64,000 nt of DNA from Archilochus colubris (Eukaryota > Chordata > Aves > Apodiformes > Trochilidae): the NCBI GenBank assembly GCA_023079485.1, contig CM041097.1:19389158-19453157 (forward strand), given 5' to 3'. The notes under the pieces were generated by a model. It was not told the DNA's origin and did not search any database. It was given only the letters and a program-made list of their open reading frames with translations. This document shows positions 1 through 11,132 of the stretch, piece after piece (the stretch's first letter is position 1; every line of letters begins with the position of its first letter). The position numbers and the translations under genes are program-made.

Positions 1-2010
1 CTAATGCCACAAAGACCATGAAGAATTCTTTTTTTCCAATGGATTCAGAATATTTTCATTGCATCCACGATTTGTGCAAAAATGGGACAAGAGAACAAGG
101 GGAGGAGGAGGAGCTGGTGCCTGGGGCAGGGGCAGCTTGGGGTGCTTGGGCTGGGAGATGCTTTGCAATCAGTGTTTGGAGAAGAGGAGAGCAGCCAGGC
201 TGCAAACACCCACCCACCCACCAGCTTAGGTGGCTGAGAGGGAATTAATTTTTGCAAGGGACATTATCATGCATCAAATGCATCTCCAAGTGATGAAGAC
301 ATTATAAATAATTGTACTTTTGAATCTCAGAAATTAAACCTATTAAGAAAGTTGTACTCAGGTTTCTGTGGAGCACAGAGAAAGGCTGGTTCTGTGTTTG
401 GAGAAACAGCAAGAAGTGATGGCTGGGGTGAGCTGGATTGTTTGATGGTGGAGAACATGCTGAAAGACTTAGAGCTGGGAATGGAAGGGCATCAGGAAAT
501 ATATGGCTATTATCCAGGTGCAAGTTTCTCCATTTAAATGCAAACAAAACAGGAAAATGAAATGCAATTTTTAGTTTAATCAACTTTCATGAGTCTTCTG
601 GGAAACCCAGAGGTATCTAAAAGGAGCCTCTGGGACCCGTTGGGTTTAAACATGAATTTTGAAGTCTGCTCAGTAGTAGATGGGGTGGGCTGAGGTTGGA
701 TTAAAGATGAAGCTTTGGAAGTGGCATCTGGGACTGGCTGGCAAGGGGGAAAGCTGGTGATAATAACTGCTCATTTCAGAGGGGCCTTTACTCTTTCTTT
801 TGCTAAAAATGTGTCTTCACATAGCAATTTTTACCCCAATGCATTCTACAAATATTAAAATCACAAACTTATGAGTTATAATTATTAAAATAAAGAGAAG
901 AAGTTTGGATAGGAGAGATGCTAAAGAAGAAAAAGATTACATGGTGTCCCCTGTACCAAACAGTGTACTGGTGAGTTCCACCAATAAATAAAACTAAATA
1001 AAAATAGTCTTCAGTTATTATTCTGCCTGTAAAATAATTAATTTTGGGAGAGGGGAAATGAATTACTGAAGTCTGATTTTGAATATCATAGCATCAAACA
1101 CCTGATCCTCCAGGTGTAAGCATATCAAAAGTCTGTGGGTTTTTTTACATTTGAGATCAGTGTAAGAACTGTGGAGTGCAAAAAGTCCAGGGAACTGGAT
1201 GTCTGGTCTCTGGCACTAGGCTGGGCTGGGACATTTCTGCATTGATGTCCTCACTGTTACATTTCTCTTGAGACCAATTACAGAGGTTCACAAGGTTGTT
1301 TTTATTTTTCTTGCTCTTGATGCCTTTTTAATGAGGCCTCTAGTAAACAGCAAGCATTATGCTTTCCTGTTGGATTCCTGTCTGCCGCCTTTAAACATTT
1401 ATTACTAATACATGTGGGAAGTGATTTATAAATTAAATATTAGGAAAATGTACTTTTCAAAACCAGAAGTAGTTAGGGGGGGGATGTTTTATAATTATCA
1501 TTGGGGGGAGCAGGAGAGGAAGTCATGCCAGCATTTTGCTAATGGAAGCACAGTGAGAGGGACTGTTAAAGCATCATTGTGGTTTGAGGTAATAAATAGA
1601 GGTAATAGATGCACGGAGTTCTCAGTGCATGGATCTGAGCCTGTGGCTTGATGTAAAAAAAATAAAAATGCCCACAGCATCCCATCAGCATCCCAGTGCC
1701 AGCTCCTGCCTGCCACATGGCTCTGTCTGCTCCATCTCTTCACTCACTGCATCTTCCAGGTTCAAGTGATTCTTGCAGAATAGTCTCAGGCCCTCAACAC
1801 CAGCTACTCAAGCCTACTAAAACAAATATTTTGGAGTTGAAGAGTGAGTGACAGAGCCCTGTGTGGAGCTGCTCCATCATGCCACAAGCTCCCTTGCTGG
1901 GATGCTGCTCCTGCTGCCTTAGGAATACCAAAGCCAAGTACCAACACCAGAATTGTTTGAAGATGTTGAACCTCATTACTGAATATATTTACCTAAAACA
2001 TAGGTAAATG
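1..2010. other. Non-coding, no gene seen
   Basis: AT-rich intergenic or intronic sequence with short chance open frames only. A run of seven Gs near 1478 and small A/T tracts are the only simple repeats noticed. No transposon landmarks were recognised. Confidence 0.6.
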
Positions 2011-2589
2011 CTACTTGTTTTGAAAGTATGACTCAATTTGCTGGTGGACAAGGCTATTTTCACCTAGGTTCAAGAACCTGGTTTGCTCCTTCAGCTTTGG
2101 TGCCAGATTGGCTGTAAGGTTGTTGGTGAGCAAATGCAAATCTGGTTTGGTTTTTGAAACCTCTCTGCATTTGTTTGCCCTCCACTGGACTTGGTGTCTC
2201 TTTCCCAGAAGGGAGCTGGGATCGTGGTCTGGTGGTGGCATCTCAGCTGATGTCCTTTTGTTGTCCTGCTGGCAGGCTGGGATAGCCCAAAGCATTCCAC
2301 ATCTCTGGGAGTTTTTGTAGGGGGAAATACTTGGATAAAGCTCAGCTGTACACGTGTGTGGAGATCTGGTTGTATCCAGGACTTGTGGTAGCACATGGTG
2401 CATTTCTGGCAGGTTTCTCTTTTGGGAAGTCTCTGCCAGTACAGTGATTTTTGTCCTTGTTTGCCTTTTGTTGTGGTGGGAAGCTTGGGGACGTCCTGGT
2501 CCTCTCCTAACACTTGTTCTGGGGACTTGACTCAGCTTTGGAATCTGAACATAGGGAGGGGGTTGTTCAGAGGGACTCACTTTATTCAT
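2011..2589 (-). other. 192-codon minus-strand open frame, possible retroelement relic
   Basis: This is the second longest open frame in the window. It is proline-, lysine- and glutamine-rich, with a QPPPYV motif near residue 9-14 that resembles the PPPY late-domain motif of retroviral Gag proteins. A second frame over the same bases carries a Cys-rich run (CQKCTMC) that is not a proper CCHC zinc knuckle. No LTRs, primer-binding site, protease or reverse transcriptase motifs are seen around it. Composition (about 50% GC on a roughly 40% background) helps keep frames open. A decayed gag fragment is possible; chance is as likely. Confidence 0.2.
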
Positions 2590-2885
2590 CTGCTTTGGTT
2601 CCTCTGGGTCTGGAGGCTGTTGTGGGTGCTTCTAAGGACAGGGATGCAAAGGGCTTGCACAGCATCCTTCCAGATCTGTCTCTGGCAGATCTTTGCTTGT
2701 TTCTTGACATTTGCATCTGTGATTGCAGCCACTTGTGTGTGCTGCAGACTCAGCTTCTTGCTCCGAACTCATCCTTGGAGCTTCTCTGGGAACCAACCGA
2801 GGCTCTCATGAGGCTGAGCCCTGTCACGTCGCTGGTTGCTCCACAGAGATCCAGCTAAGAGTTTGCTCTCTCCCAGAGACGTTAT

Positions 2886-2943
2886 CCCTCTGAAAAGGAT
2901 TTTTCAGGAAAAATCTTTTTCAGGACAAACTCTTTTCAGAGGG
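2886..2943. repeat. Nested inverted repeat
   Basis: An outer perfect 12-bp pair (CCCTCTGAAAAG at 2886-2897, CTTTTCAGAGGG at 2932-2943) encloses an inner perfect 8-bp pair (GATTTTTC at 2898-2905, GAAAAATC at 2908-2915). The motif TTTTCAG occurs three times. It could be a fold-back relic of a small DNA transposon or a chance hairpin; no target-site duplication was found. Confidence 0.75.
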
Positions 2944-5900
2944 CAGATGCTGGAGAGGAGGAGCAGTACCAGAAGGTGTTTGCTGCTTGGTGATGTCAGG
3001 CTGGGGACACTTCTTTTCTAAAACAAAACTCTTCCAGGAATACAAATACTTTCTACTTTTGATAATTTTCACATTTTTTCTTTTATAAGTAACTGATTTC
3101 TTTCTCATGTGAACACAATTGGCTTGGATAGCTAATCAAGCTGCATACTGATGAAAAGGTCAAAATAAAATAGCGAAGTACTGTGACTCACAGCAAAGGC
3201 TTGGGTTGGGCTTTCGGAGGAGTGCAGAGCACTGTCAGAACATAAAGTCACTTTTTGTTTTTCAAGAAGAAAGTAGGTTACCATTTTTTCCTGTCCTTTT
3301 CACTGTAAAGTCACATTGTCACCCACAGAAGTTGGCAGAAGAAAAATAAGAAGAGCAAGGAGCTGAAACCTCATGTAAGGAAAAATTACTCTGAGAACAG
3401 AGAGGTCCCTAATTATATTGGAGTAATAGCAGAGATGACTCTTCCAGGGGAACATGTGGAACAGCAGCCATCTATTCTCCAGGCAAGGATGGGAACAGCC
3501 TCCTGGGAATGCACAGCTGAGCTTCTCCTTGCTGCAGTCTTCAAACTGTGCTGTATGAATGGAGGTTGGTATCGTGTTCAGGCAGTGAAAACAGAAAATC
3601 TGAAAGGAATCCTTCTGTGGTGGTTTTAAGATGGTTAGCCCCCTAGAGCTGAATTTGGAAGTTCTTCTGTTCTGGTGTATCTCCTCATCTCTTAACAGAT
3701 CCACAGGGTCAGGGATTGGGTGAGTGTAGTGGATGTCAGGATGAAAAGTTAAAGCTTCAGTGTGTCTAGTGAGAAGCTGGAATTTTCCCAAGCTTTTTGG
3801 AGACGTGGGGCTGGCATGGCAGCAAACACAGTCAGGTTGTTACAAGGACTCATGGTGGCATTTATTTGAGAAGGCCAATCACTTTTTTTTTTTCTTTCTT
3901 TTTTGTTCTGCTGTGTGGGATTTATTTTTAGTGTAACTAATCAAATGAGTGTAGAATAGAATGGCACTGGTGAATCAAATGAACCTTTTCATGACTAGAA
4001 GTAGCTTGATTTATTAAGTGGAATTGTAATCCAACACGAAGCATTTGATTACCCTCACACGCACTAATCCTTTTTTTATGAGATCAATTTGCCCTGAAGA
4101 TCTGTACATGGTATTTTTTTGGCAGCCTTTTTCCTTAAGACCTCAAAACGGTATAAATGATGAGCTCCAGCTGTTCCTCATTGTGTGGTTTGGTTTCTGG
4201 CACACAAGGTACAGGATTTTAAGCTTCTCAGCCTTTTCCCCTGTAAGTATTATTTAATAGCTATTACTGCATGAACATTGATTTTAATTTTACCAAAATA
4301 AGTGCATTAAAATGTTTACACGTTGTTATTTATTACCAGCTGTTTTGTTAGCATTGGAGATGGTGGGTTTTATATCTTTCTGGGTACAGCATAATTAATT
4401 TTGTGTGCTTATCTGGAGACTTTCTTGTCAGTTATTCATAGCCCGACTCCTCTGTCTGCAATCTTCAAACCATTTACTGTGTGAGGTGAAATATTTCAGT
4501 GTGTTCTTGCATTAAGATTTAGAATAATGGAAGTGTCTTTTGGTATTTATAGCAGTCTGCTGCAGTGGGAGGCAGTTCACCTTGTGTCCTCCTGGGGTAG
4601 ATGGGCTTTCCCCACCCTGGGGAGTCAGGTCTAGCTCAGGTCATTTCTCTGTGTAAAAATCCCAGCATTGACCAGCTGAGAATATCTTGGCTCCTCACTG
4701 AATTATTTTTTTGTGACTCTGTGGGGTTGGCTATGAAAAAATATTGTTGTTTTCTGCATGTGTGGAAAAATAAGCATAACATCTCCCAGAGGTTTGCAGT
4801 GTCCTTCTGCTCTGAGAACTGAGGCTGAGGAGATTGCAAAGTCCAGCTAGCTTGGCACCAACTCTAGCTGAGCCCTCAGGGTTTGTCCTTCCCAAAGAAT
4901 CCCCATCTGAAGCTGCTTCTGGGGGTGGGATGCAGCAAGGGGTGTCTGGGTGTCTGGCTGCCAGGCACAGCTCCCAGGGGATGGCAAGGCCCAGCAAGGC
5001 AGATGTCAACAGCAGTTCCCTGACTAAAATGGACAGATTGACATCCAAAGGGCTGGAAATGGCAAATCAAACCTTGTCCATCTTGGTGCTTTCATTACAG
5101 AGAGGGCCAGAGGTGCTTGACTCTACTGCATTAGTCTGTAATAGAACAAGAAAAAAACCAAACAAATTGTTTCTCCCTGGGGATTTCCTCAGAAATCCAA
5201 ACCACTGGTGAGTTGCTGCCTGTTTGGTTGGTTTTCTGCAATTAGAAGCTGTAGCCAGATTTCATGGTGGTTTGTGTTGGTTTATCATGTAGGAGTGGCT
5301 GGAAGAGTTATTGGTACATGTTTGGATTTTCTTTATTCCATTTTCCTAAAATGAAACTTGGCAATGTGATATTTGGAGATGCTGTCAAAGAAATTCATTT
5401 GAGCTCTTCTGATCCACTTGGACTTTCCTACCTGCCCTTGCTCATACTCCTGATATCCTGAAGGAGGAAACTGATACCTGAGAACTTGTCATCCACAAAT
5501 CTACCTCAATGGTAGTTTTGGGAAAAAAAAAATCCATAGAAACTTGAAAGAATTTTGTTAGAGGATGGAGTGCCAGGGATCATTCAGGGAAGGAGGTTCA
5601 TGAGTGGGCTGAAAAGCCTTTGGAGGAGCCCTCCAAGAGCTGTCCCTGTGTGAGGCCAGAATGTGCAGCTGCCTGGCTCTGAACATCCATTCTGATTCTT
5701 GTGTTGGTCCTCCTATGATGGAGAAAGGCTATCACAAGTTCTATTAATTAGATAAATTAAGTCCTAAGATGTATATTGTGTCATGAATGATGTGACCTTC
5801 AGGGAATTGATGGGATTTTCTCAGGGCTTGAGTTTTACCTCTCACCCTAGAACTGGTGACTGAGTGAGACCTTGGATCAGGTGCTATGGATGGCCCCATG

Positions 5901-8900
5901 GGATGCTCTCCCTCCAAACCCATACCTGCCTCTTTGTAGACTTGAGAGGAAACAGAAATGTGATTTTATTGAATAAATAAAATGAATTTGTGTGGTAATA
6001 AGCTCCAGCATATACAGAAACCAATGGTTTCAGCTCGTGTACCCATCACCACTGTGAATTTTCTTTCTGCCCTTTCCTTTTCAAAGCTCCCTTCCTGAGA
6101 AGGTTATTCTGGTAATTTTTTTTCCTGCAAACAAACTATTTTTGAAAAACAGATCCTTCCTAAGGGCAGTCAAGTGTCAAACATGGAGTTATGGATGGTG
6201 TCAGCTGTGTGTGGGAGCACATGCTCCATTTATTCATTAGAGCTGTGAGAGCTTAGCTGTGCAAATGCCAAGTGCCAGTTGTGTACCTGTCACTTTGGAG
6301 CTTTTAGTGAACATTGATCATCTTCACCCAGACCTTTATTTGAATAAAGTGAATGGGAAGTGATTTGAAAAAAACAAAAAACACAGTGTGAAATTTTCTT
6401 TTTTTTCCCCAGGTATTTTATTGTCTTGAGAGTGAACTTGAAAAGACCATAATCCAATAGTTCCCATCCCTGTAAAACCATTACTCAGTGGGAAAAGGAT
6501 CTGCACGCTCACTTTGGTCACTTGGTTCATTTAACTTTAGGGTGTACTGTCTTGGTATACTATGTAGTGACATATTTCCTGTTTTGTGTGTCCAGCTCAT
6601 TCCCAAACCCCTCTTCTTTGTAGTTTGAAGTTGTCTTTAAATAATCCCTTGTATTACTTTTGGGAAAACCAACATCTCTGGGGAATGAGTGAGGGATTGG
6701 TTATCCTGGAGATCAGATAGGGTTGGTCTGAGGGTGAGGTGTGATAGCATTGGTCTGATGGAATCTTGCTGTGGCCAGCAAGAGCTTCAAAGCAAGGTCC
6801 CACCTGGAGATAGAGGATAGCAGATATTTTTACTGCTCTCTTCCTTATTTCCTTATGCCCCTTATTCCCTTCTGGCTGCTCAGTGGGAAGCTGGTCCATG
6901 TCCTGATGCATTTCTGTATCTCTTCAAACCAACTCTGGGTGAGGCTGTGCCCACAACGTCCCCCTGCTCTTGTCACTGCATTTCTGTATAAATGACATCT
7001 CCTCCTTCAGCAGTCACTTCGGGGTCTCTCATTGTGCTATCTGCAAATTGAAATGAGCTTGGAGAAACATGATTTAACAGAGAGTTTCCAAGGCACTGGT
7101 TCAAGTAGAATCTCCCCTCCTGGACAGCCAGGGGAAGATGGATGGGGTTTTGTCTCCTGCATTGGTGGAGCTGATTAGTGGGTTTTGTCATTGCTGAAGA
7201 CCCCCGGGGGCTCAGATTGATGGGGGCTCAGTTGTTTTGTATTCTGCTCCTCTGCACTTTCATGTTCCTGCAGTGGTTAGAGTGAGAGAGAGGAGAATAT
7301 TAAACATCAATAAATGAGTCAGGTCACATATGGAGCATTCAGCACAAGGCAGCCTCCTTTACAGGAAGCCTTGTTCTTCTATAGAATGTAAGGATATATT
7401 CTGTCCAGCTTTCCAAATCTCCCCATAAGGCAGGAAGGAGAGGCCAAGATCAATCATGGATAAGGAGAGCCCATGGCAGGGGGTAGAATAGACTCTCAAG
7501 TCAAATGAGGAGGCAATAAAGCATGCAAAAATATTAAAATATTTTGATTCTTGAAAGGCTTGAATTCCTGCAGCCTGAGGCTTCCAGTTCCTCTGTAGCC
7601 TGAGGAGGTCTTGGACCTTGGATGCACTTTTTAACACCCTGGATTTGATGGCAGAAAATGGGTGGATGGGAAGGAGCCTATGGAGGGCATAGGAAGAGCC
7701 CTCTTGGGTCCCCAGATGTTTAGGGTTTTGCCTCTGAAGTTCACAAGACAAATGTGCAAGGTTTGTTTGCTGTTTTGTTGTTTGTTTGGGGTTTGGTTTT
7801 CAAATCCCAAAGGAATTCTAAGCTGCATCTCAGCTAAGCTGAAGGGAGAGTCAGCAGATCAGGGACCACCTAAAATACTGATTTTATTGAAACATTATTT
7901 TCTAATGAGTTATTGAAACATTTTATGCTCCTAAGCTATAAAATACTTTGTAGTGGAAATGTAAATAACAAATGACCAATCCCTGCTGATGCCATCCAAA
8001 AAAAGTATCATTTTGGTGACCTCTCCCCTGGCTGGAGTTGATTTTTGGGCTGCTTTGTAGCTCCTGGTGGCCCATCCTGAAGTGGAGAGGAAAGGAGCAA
8101 GAAATGGTCTTATTTGTAAGGAAAGCCTCTGGGTTCTGTTGGCCTTGGGCTTCCCCTGCCCCTCCCCACCATCCCTTCTCCTCTCCTTCCACTGAGGTTT
8201 GGGAAGGGACAAGCAGCTCAGAATTTGGGCAGGTGAAGCTTAGAGCTGAAACATTATTTACAAGTTCCCTGTGTTAACACAGGATGCTTAAGTGGTGCTT
8301 CTTTTACTTGAAAAAGAAACTGTGAATCAAGGACTTTGCTTCAAGTGAAATAATAAGTCTAAATAAGAAATTAAGCTTTCTCATGCCCAGTTGTCAAACA
8401 TTTTTGAATGAACAAGGCAATTCTAACATCTGAATGAAGTTTATAGCATCTTTTCTTAGAGGTGGTGTTTTATTTTTAAGAAGTGTTTATTTTTAAACAG
8501 TTTTCACTGATGGCAAAAAAATAGATATAATAAATCCTTCTATAACATGCCCAGAGGTGAAATGAGTGCTTGAAGGAAATAATGCTGGCAGAATTTCCTC
8601 TTTAAGTGGAGAAGGTCTTTGGGCTGTGAAAGCTGTTATGTGGTTAACTAGTTTTATTTAAACTGAAGGGAAAAGCAAAGCAGAGAACACATTTTCCCTG
8701 GTGAGCTGATATTTCTGGTTGTTTATGAGCTTCTGCATATTGTCACTTTTGAAAAGCAAAACAGGAGGGATATATGCAGGGGAACATAGATCATCTGGAT
8801 GTGCAAACTGAATTTATACACAACCTAAAAATAGTTATAAACCCGTGCAGAAAGTGATGTGTTTACTAGAACTGAGTGAAGTGTTCCAGAAAAAAACCCC

Positions 8901-10289
8901 AAGCTGTCCTTCAGCTCTTTCTCTCCCTCCCTCTTCTCTCCATCCCCGGGACATTCACCCTCAGTGCCACAGCTGCATGAGGCTGGGGTCTCATGGCAAA
9001 AAAATGTGAGGAAGGTGTTGGGTTTTTTTTTAAATTTCCCCAGGTTCCTGCCAAGGTGAACATTGGAAATCAAAGACCAATAGAAGAAAAACTCTGGCAG
9101 TGTTTATCCCACCTAAAAGCATTGTTGGTTCTCCAGTAAATGGCTGGAGCTGCATGTACCAAACCCACACACCTAGGAGAGTATTTGTGAGGTTTTTTTG
9201 GGGTGACCATTGCTGGGATCCCATCAGTGCATTGTCCTGCTGAGAGAGTTTAGCCACGTTGCTCTCAGTTCTGCTTGCAAGGTAGCAGGAAACTCTCTGG
9301 GAAAAGATTTAATTTCAGTAATGACTGCTGAATAATTTATTCACCTAATTTACAAATATTTTTCTGGAAAACACTTGAGGTTTTAATTAGGCACTCAGTA
9401 AATGATTTGTGCCTATCAGTGATTAGAAGTCTAATGAAAATCCCTCTATTTCTGAGTGGTCTGTCCACATTTGGGACCTCATTTCCCTCTGGAGGCACCC
9501 CCAGGGCTTGGCTACAGAGGGAGAGCAAAGCTGGGACCCCCACCCCAGCTCTGGAGTTGGATTCTTTATCTCCTGCAACTATTCTTTCCCCCCAGACTCC
9601 CTTTCAGACTGCTGTAATCCTAAAAAACACATCTTGATTATACTTTGATTGTTAAATTGTATTTCCATGCAGTCTGGTTTGAGTTAAAAACCTGCTGGCA
9701 CCCTGGAGCTTTGGGAGTGGTAGAGAACAAAAAGCGTGATCCTGTTTGAGCTCTTCCATTCCCTGGTTTTCCAGTATTTTCCAACCTTTCCAAAGAAATC
9801 CAAGTGAAATTTCAGGGAAGTAAATCCCCTGTCTCCAAGATACTGCTCCAGAATTACCTTTGAATTGGTTCTCTTGTTTACAATTCCAAGACACCCCAGG
9901 AGGCAGAGATGTTATTTATATGCATGGTCATCTCTACCATTCAACACAGGAAAATAAAATCTATTTGCTTGACTCTGCAGAGGACACGTATTAGAAATTA
10001 AAGCCAAATATAATAGAACAGATGTAGCATCCCAAGCAACATCTAAGTTGTTAGCATGCTAGAGAAGGAGTTTCTTCACCCAAGTGGTCGTAGGCTCTTC
10101 ATCTGTCTGCTTTCTGCCACTTCAGCTCTTACCTTGTCAACATTTTCTGCTTTTATTCCATTTTCCTTTCCTTACATCCACTTTCTCCTTGTCTTCCATG
10201 GAAGAAGAAGTGGAGATAACGTGTGCCCGTGTTGTGTTGAATTAATTCTAGATTCTCATGTAGTTCTCTAATAAAATTCCTCTGGGTTG
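2944..10289. other. Non-coding, no gene seen
   Basis: No coding exon, RNA gene or recognisable transposon. There are T-rich tracts near 3885-3905 and 6398-6410. TAGGCAC (9389-9395) and GTGCCTA (9410-9416) form a short inverted repeat. The longest open frame (163 codons, minus, 3300-3791) has no domain I recognise. Confidence 0.55.
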
Positions 10290-10760
10290 TCCCATTTTCT
10301 TACCCTTGTATATGCTAATATTAGCAATGATATTATTTAGAAGAGGGGAAAATAAACAAATAAGAAAAAACAAATTAATTCCTGTTTCATTACTGTGTAT
10401 TAGGAGAACAGCTCACAGTAACAAATGTCCATACCTTTGACATAGTGATAAAATAATCATATTCATAGCAAAAATAATCACAACAATAAAGACAAATCTG
10501 GAAGTAAGGGAATTGAAGTGACCTTGGTTCCGGGTACATTATCCCTCTATAGATACTGTTTGACTTTAATTTTTATTAATGTAGATAATGGCTTACATGG
10601 GCCTTATGGCTGCATTACTAGTGCTCTAAAATTTAATTAGATTTTTAGAGCAGTCGTTAATGTCTTCTCTAGGATTATATAATTCAGTAGCAGTGCCAGA
10701 AAACTTCATCCATTTCTCTGAAATGAAACTGAAATAAAGTATTTTGTCTACAAGACTATC
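10290..10760. promoter_or_regulatory. AT-rich block with two dyads, enhancer candidate
   Basis: This block holds a perfect 14-bp palindrome TGCTAATATTAGCA (10313-10326) and a perfect 10-bp inverted repeat TGCTCTAAAA / TTTTAGAGCA (10622-10631 and 10643-10652) that encloses TTTAATTAG, a homeodomain core. Several further TAAT/ATTA cores are present and no transposon signature is seen. This texture is common in deeply conserved non-coding elements near neuronal genes, but conservation has not been tested. Confidence 0.35.
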
Positions 10761-10830
10761 TTGAAGTCCTCAGCCTTTCTCATGAAATGACAAGCAGGGT
10801 TTTTTGCACTTCTTTATCATGGAGCTACAG

Positions 10831-10940
10831 GAGGGGTTGGCTTAGAAGGGACCTTCCGAGGCCACCAAGCCCAATCCCTGCCATGAGCAGGGACATCTTC
10901 AGATCAGGTTGGTCAGAGCCCCATCCAACCTGGGTTTGAT
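10831..10940 (-). mobile_element. CR1 LINE, short old fragment
   Basis: GGGTTGGCTTAGAAGGGACC, CCAATCCCTGCCATGAGCAGGGACATC and CAGAGCCCCATCCAACCTGGG follow the reverse-complement CR1 3' pattern over about 110 bases. Many substitutions and the missing terminal repeat point to an old insertion. Confidence 0.85.
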
Positions 10941-11112
10941 AACAGATGAATCACTAAACCATGGAAAATAAAAATGTTTCCTTGAAAATCCTTTTAGAAG
11001 CTTTTTACAGTTTCTTTCAGGATTTTTCTTTCTCCTTGGGATAGACCAAAGACTTGGAGTCTGTAAAATCACTTGAAAGAAGCCCATTTGAAGTCCACAC
11101 AAACCTCAAGGA

Positions 11113-11132
11113 GAAGAGTGAGGAAGAGTGAG
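11113..11132. repeat. 10-bp tandem duplication GAAGAGTGAG
   Basis: Two exact adjacent copies lie in a purine-rich stretch just downstream of the old CR1 fragment. It is probably replication slippage. Confidence 0.8.

Noticed and set aside
1740..1840. Short resemblance to a primate Alu (GGTTCAAGTGATTCT, CCAGCTACTCAAG)
   Set aside because: Only two short stretches match, the context is avian (CR1), and the Alu box order and tail are absent.
3300..3791. 163-codon minus-strand open frame with a hydrophobic C-terminus
   Set aside because: The hydrophobic stretch is at the very end without a coherent domain, and no gene context was found.
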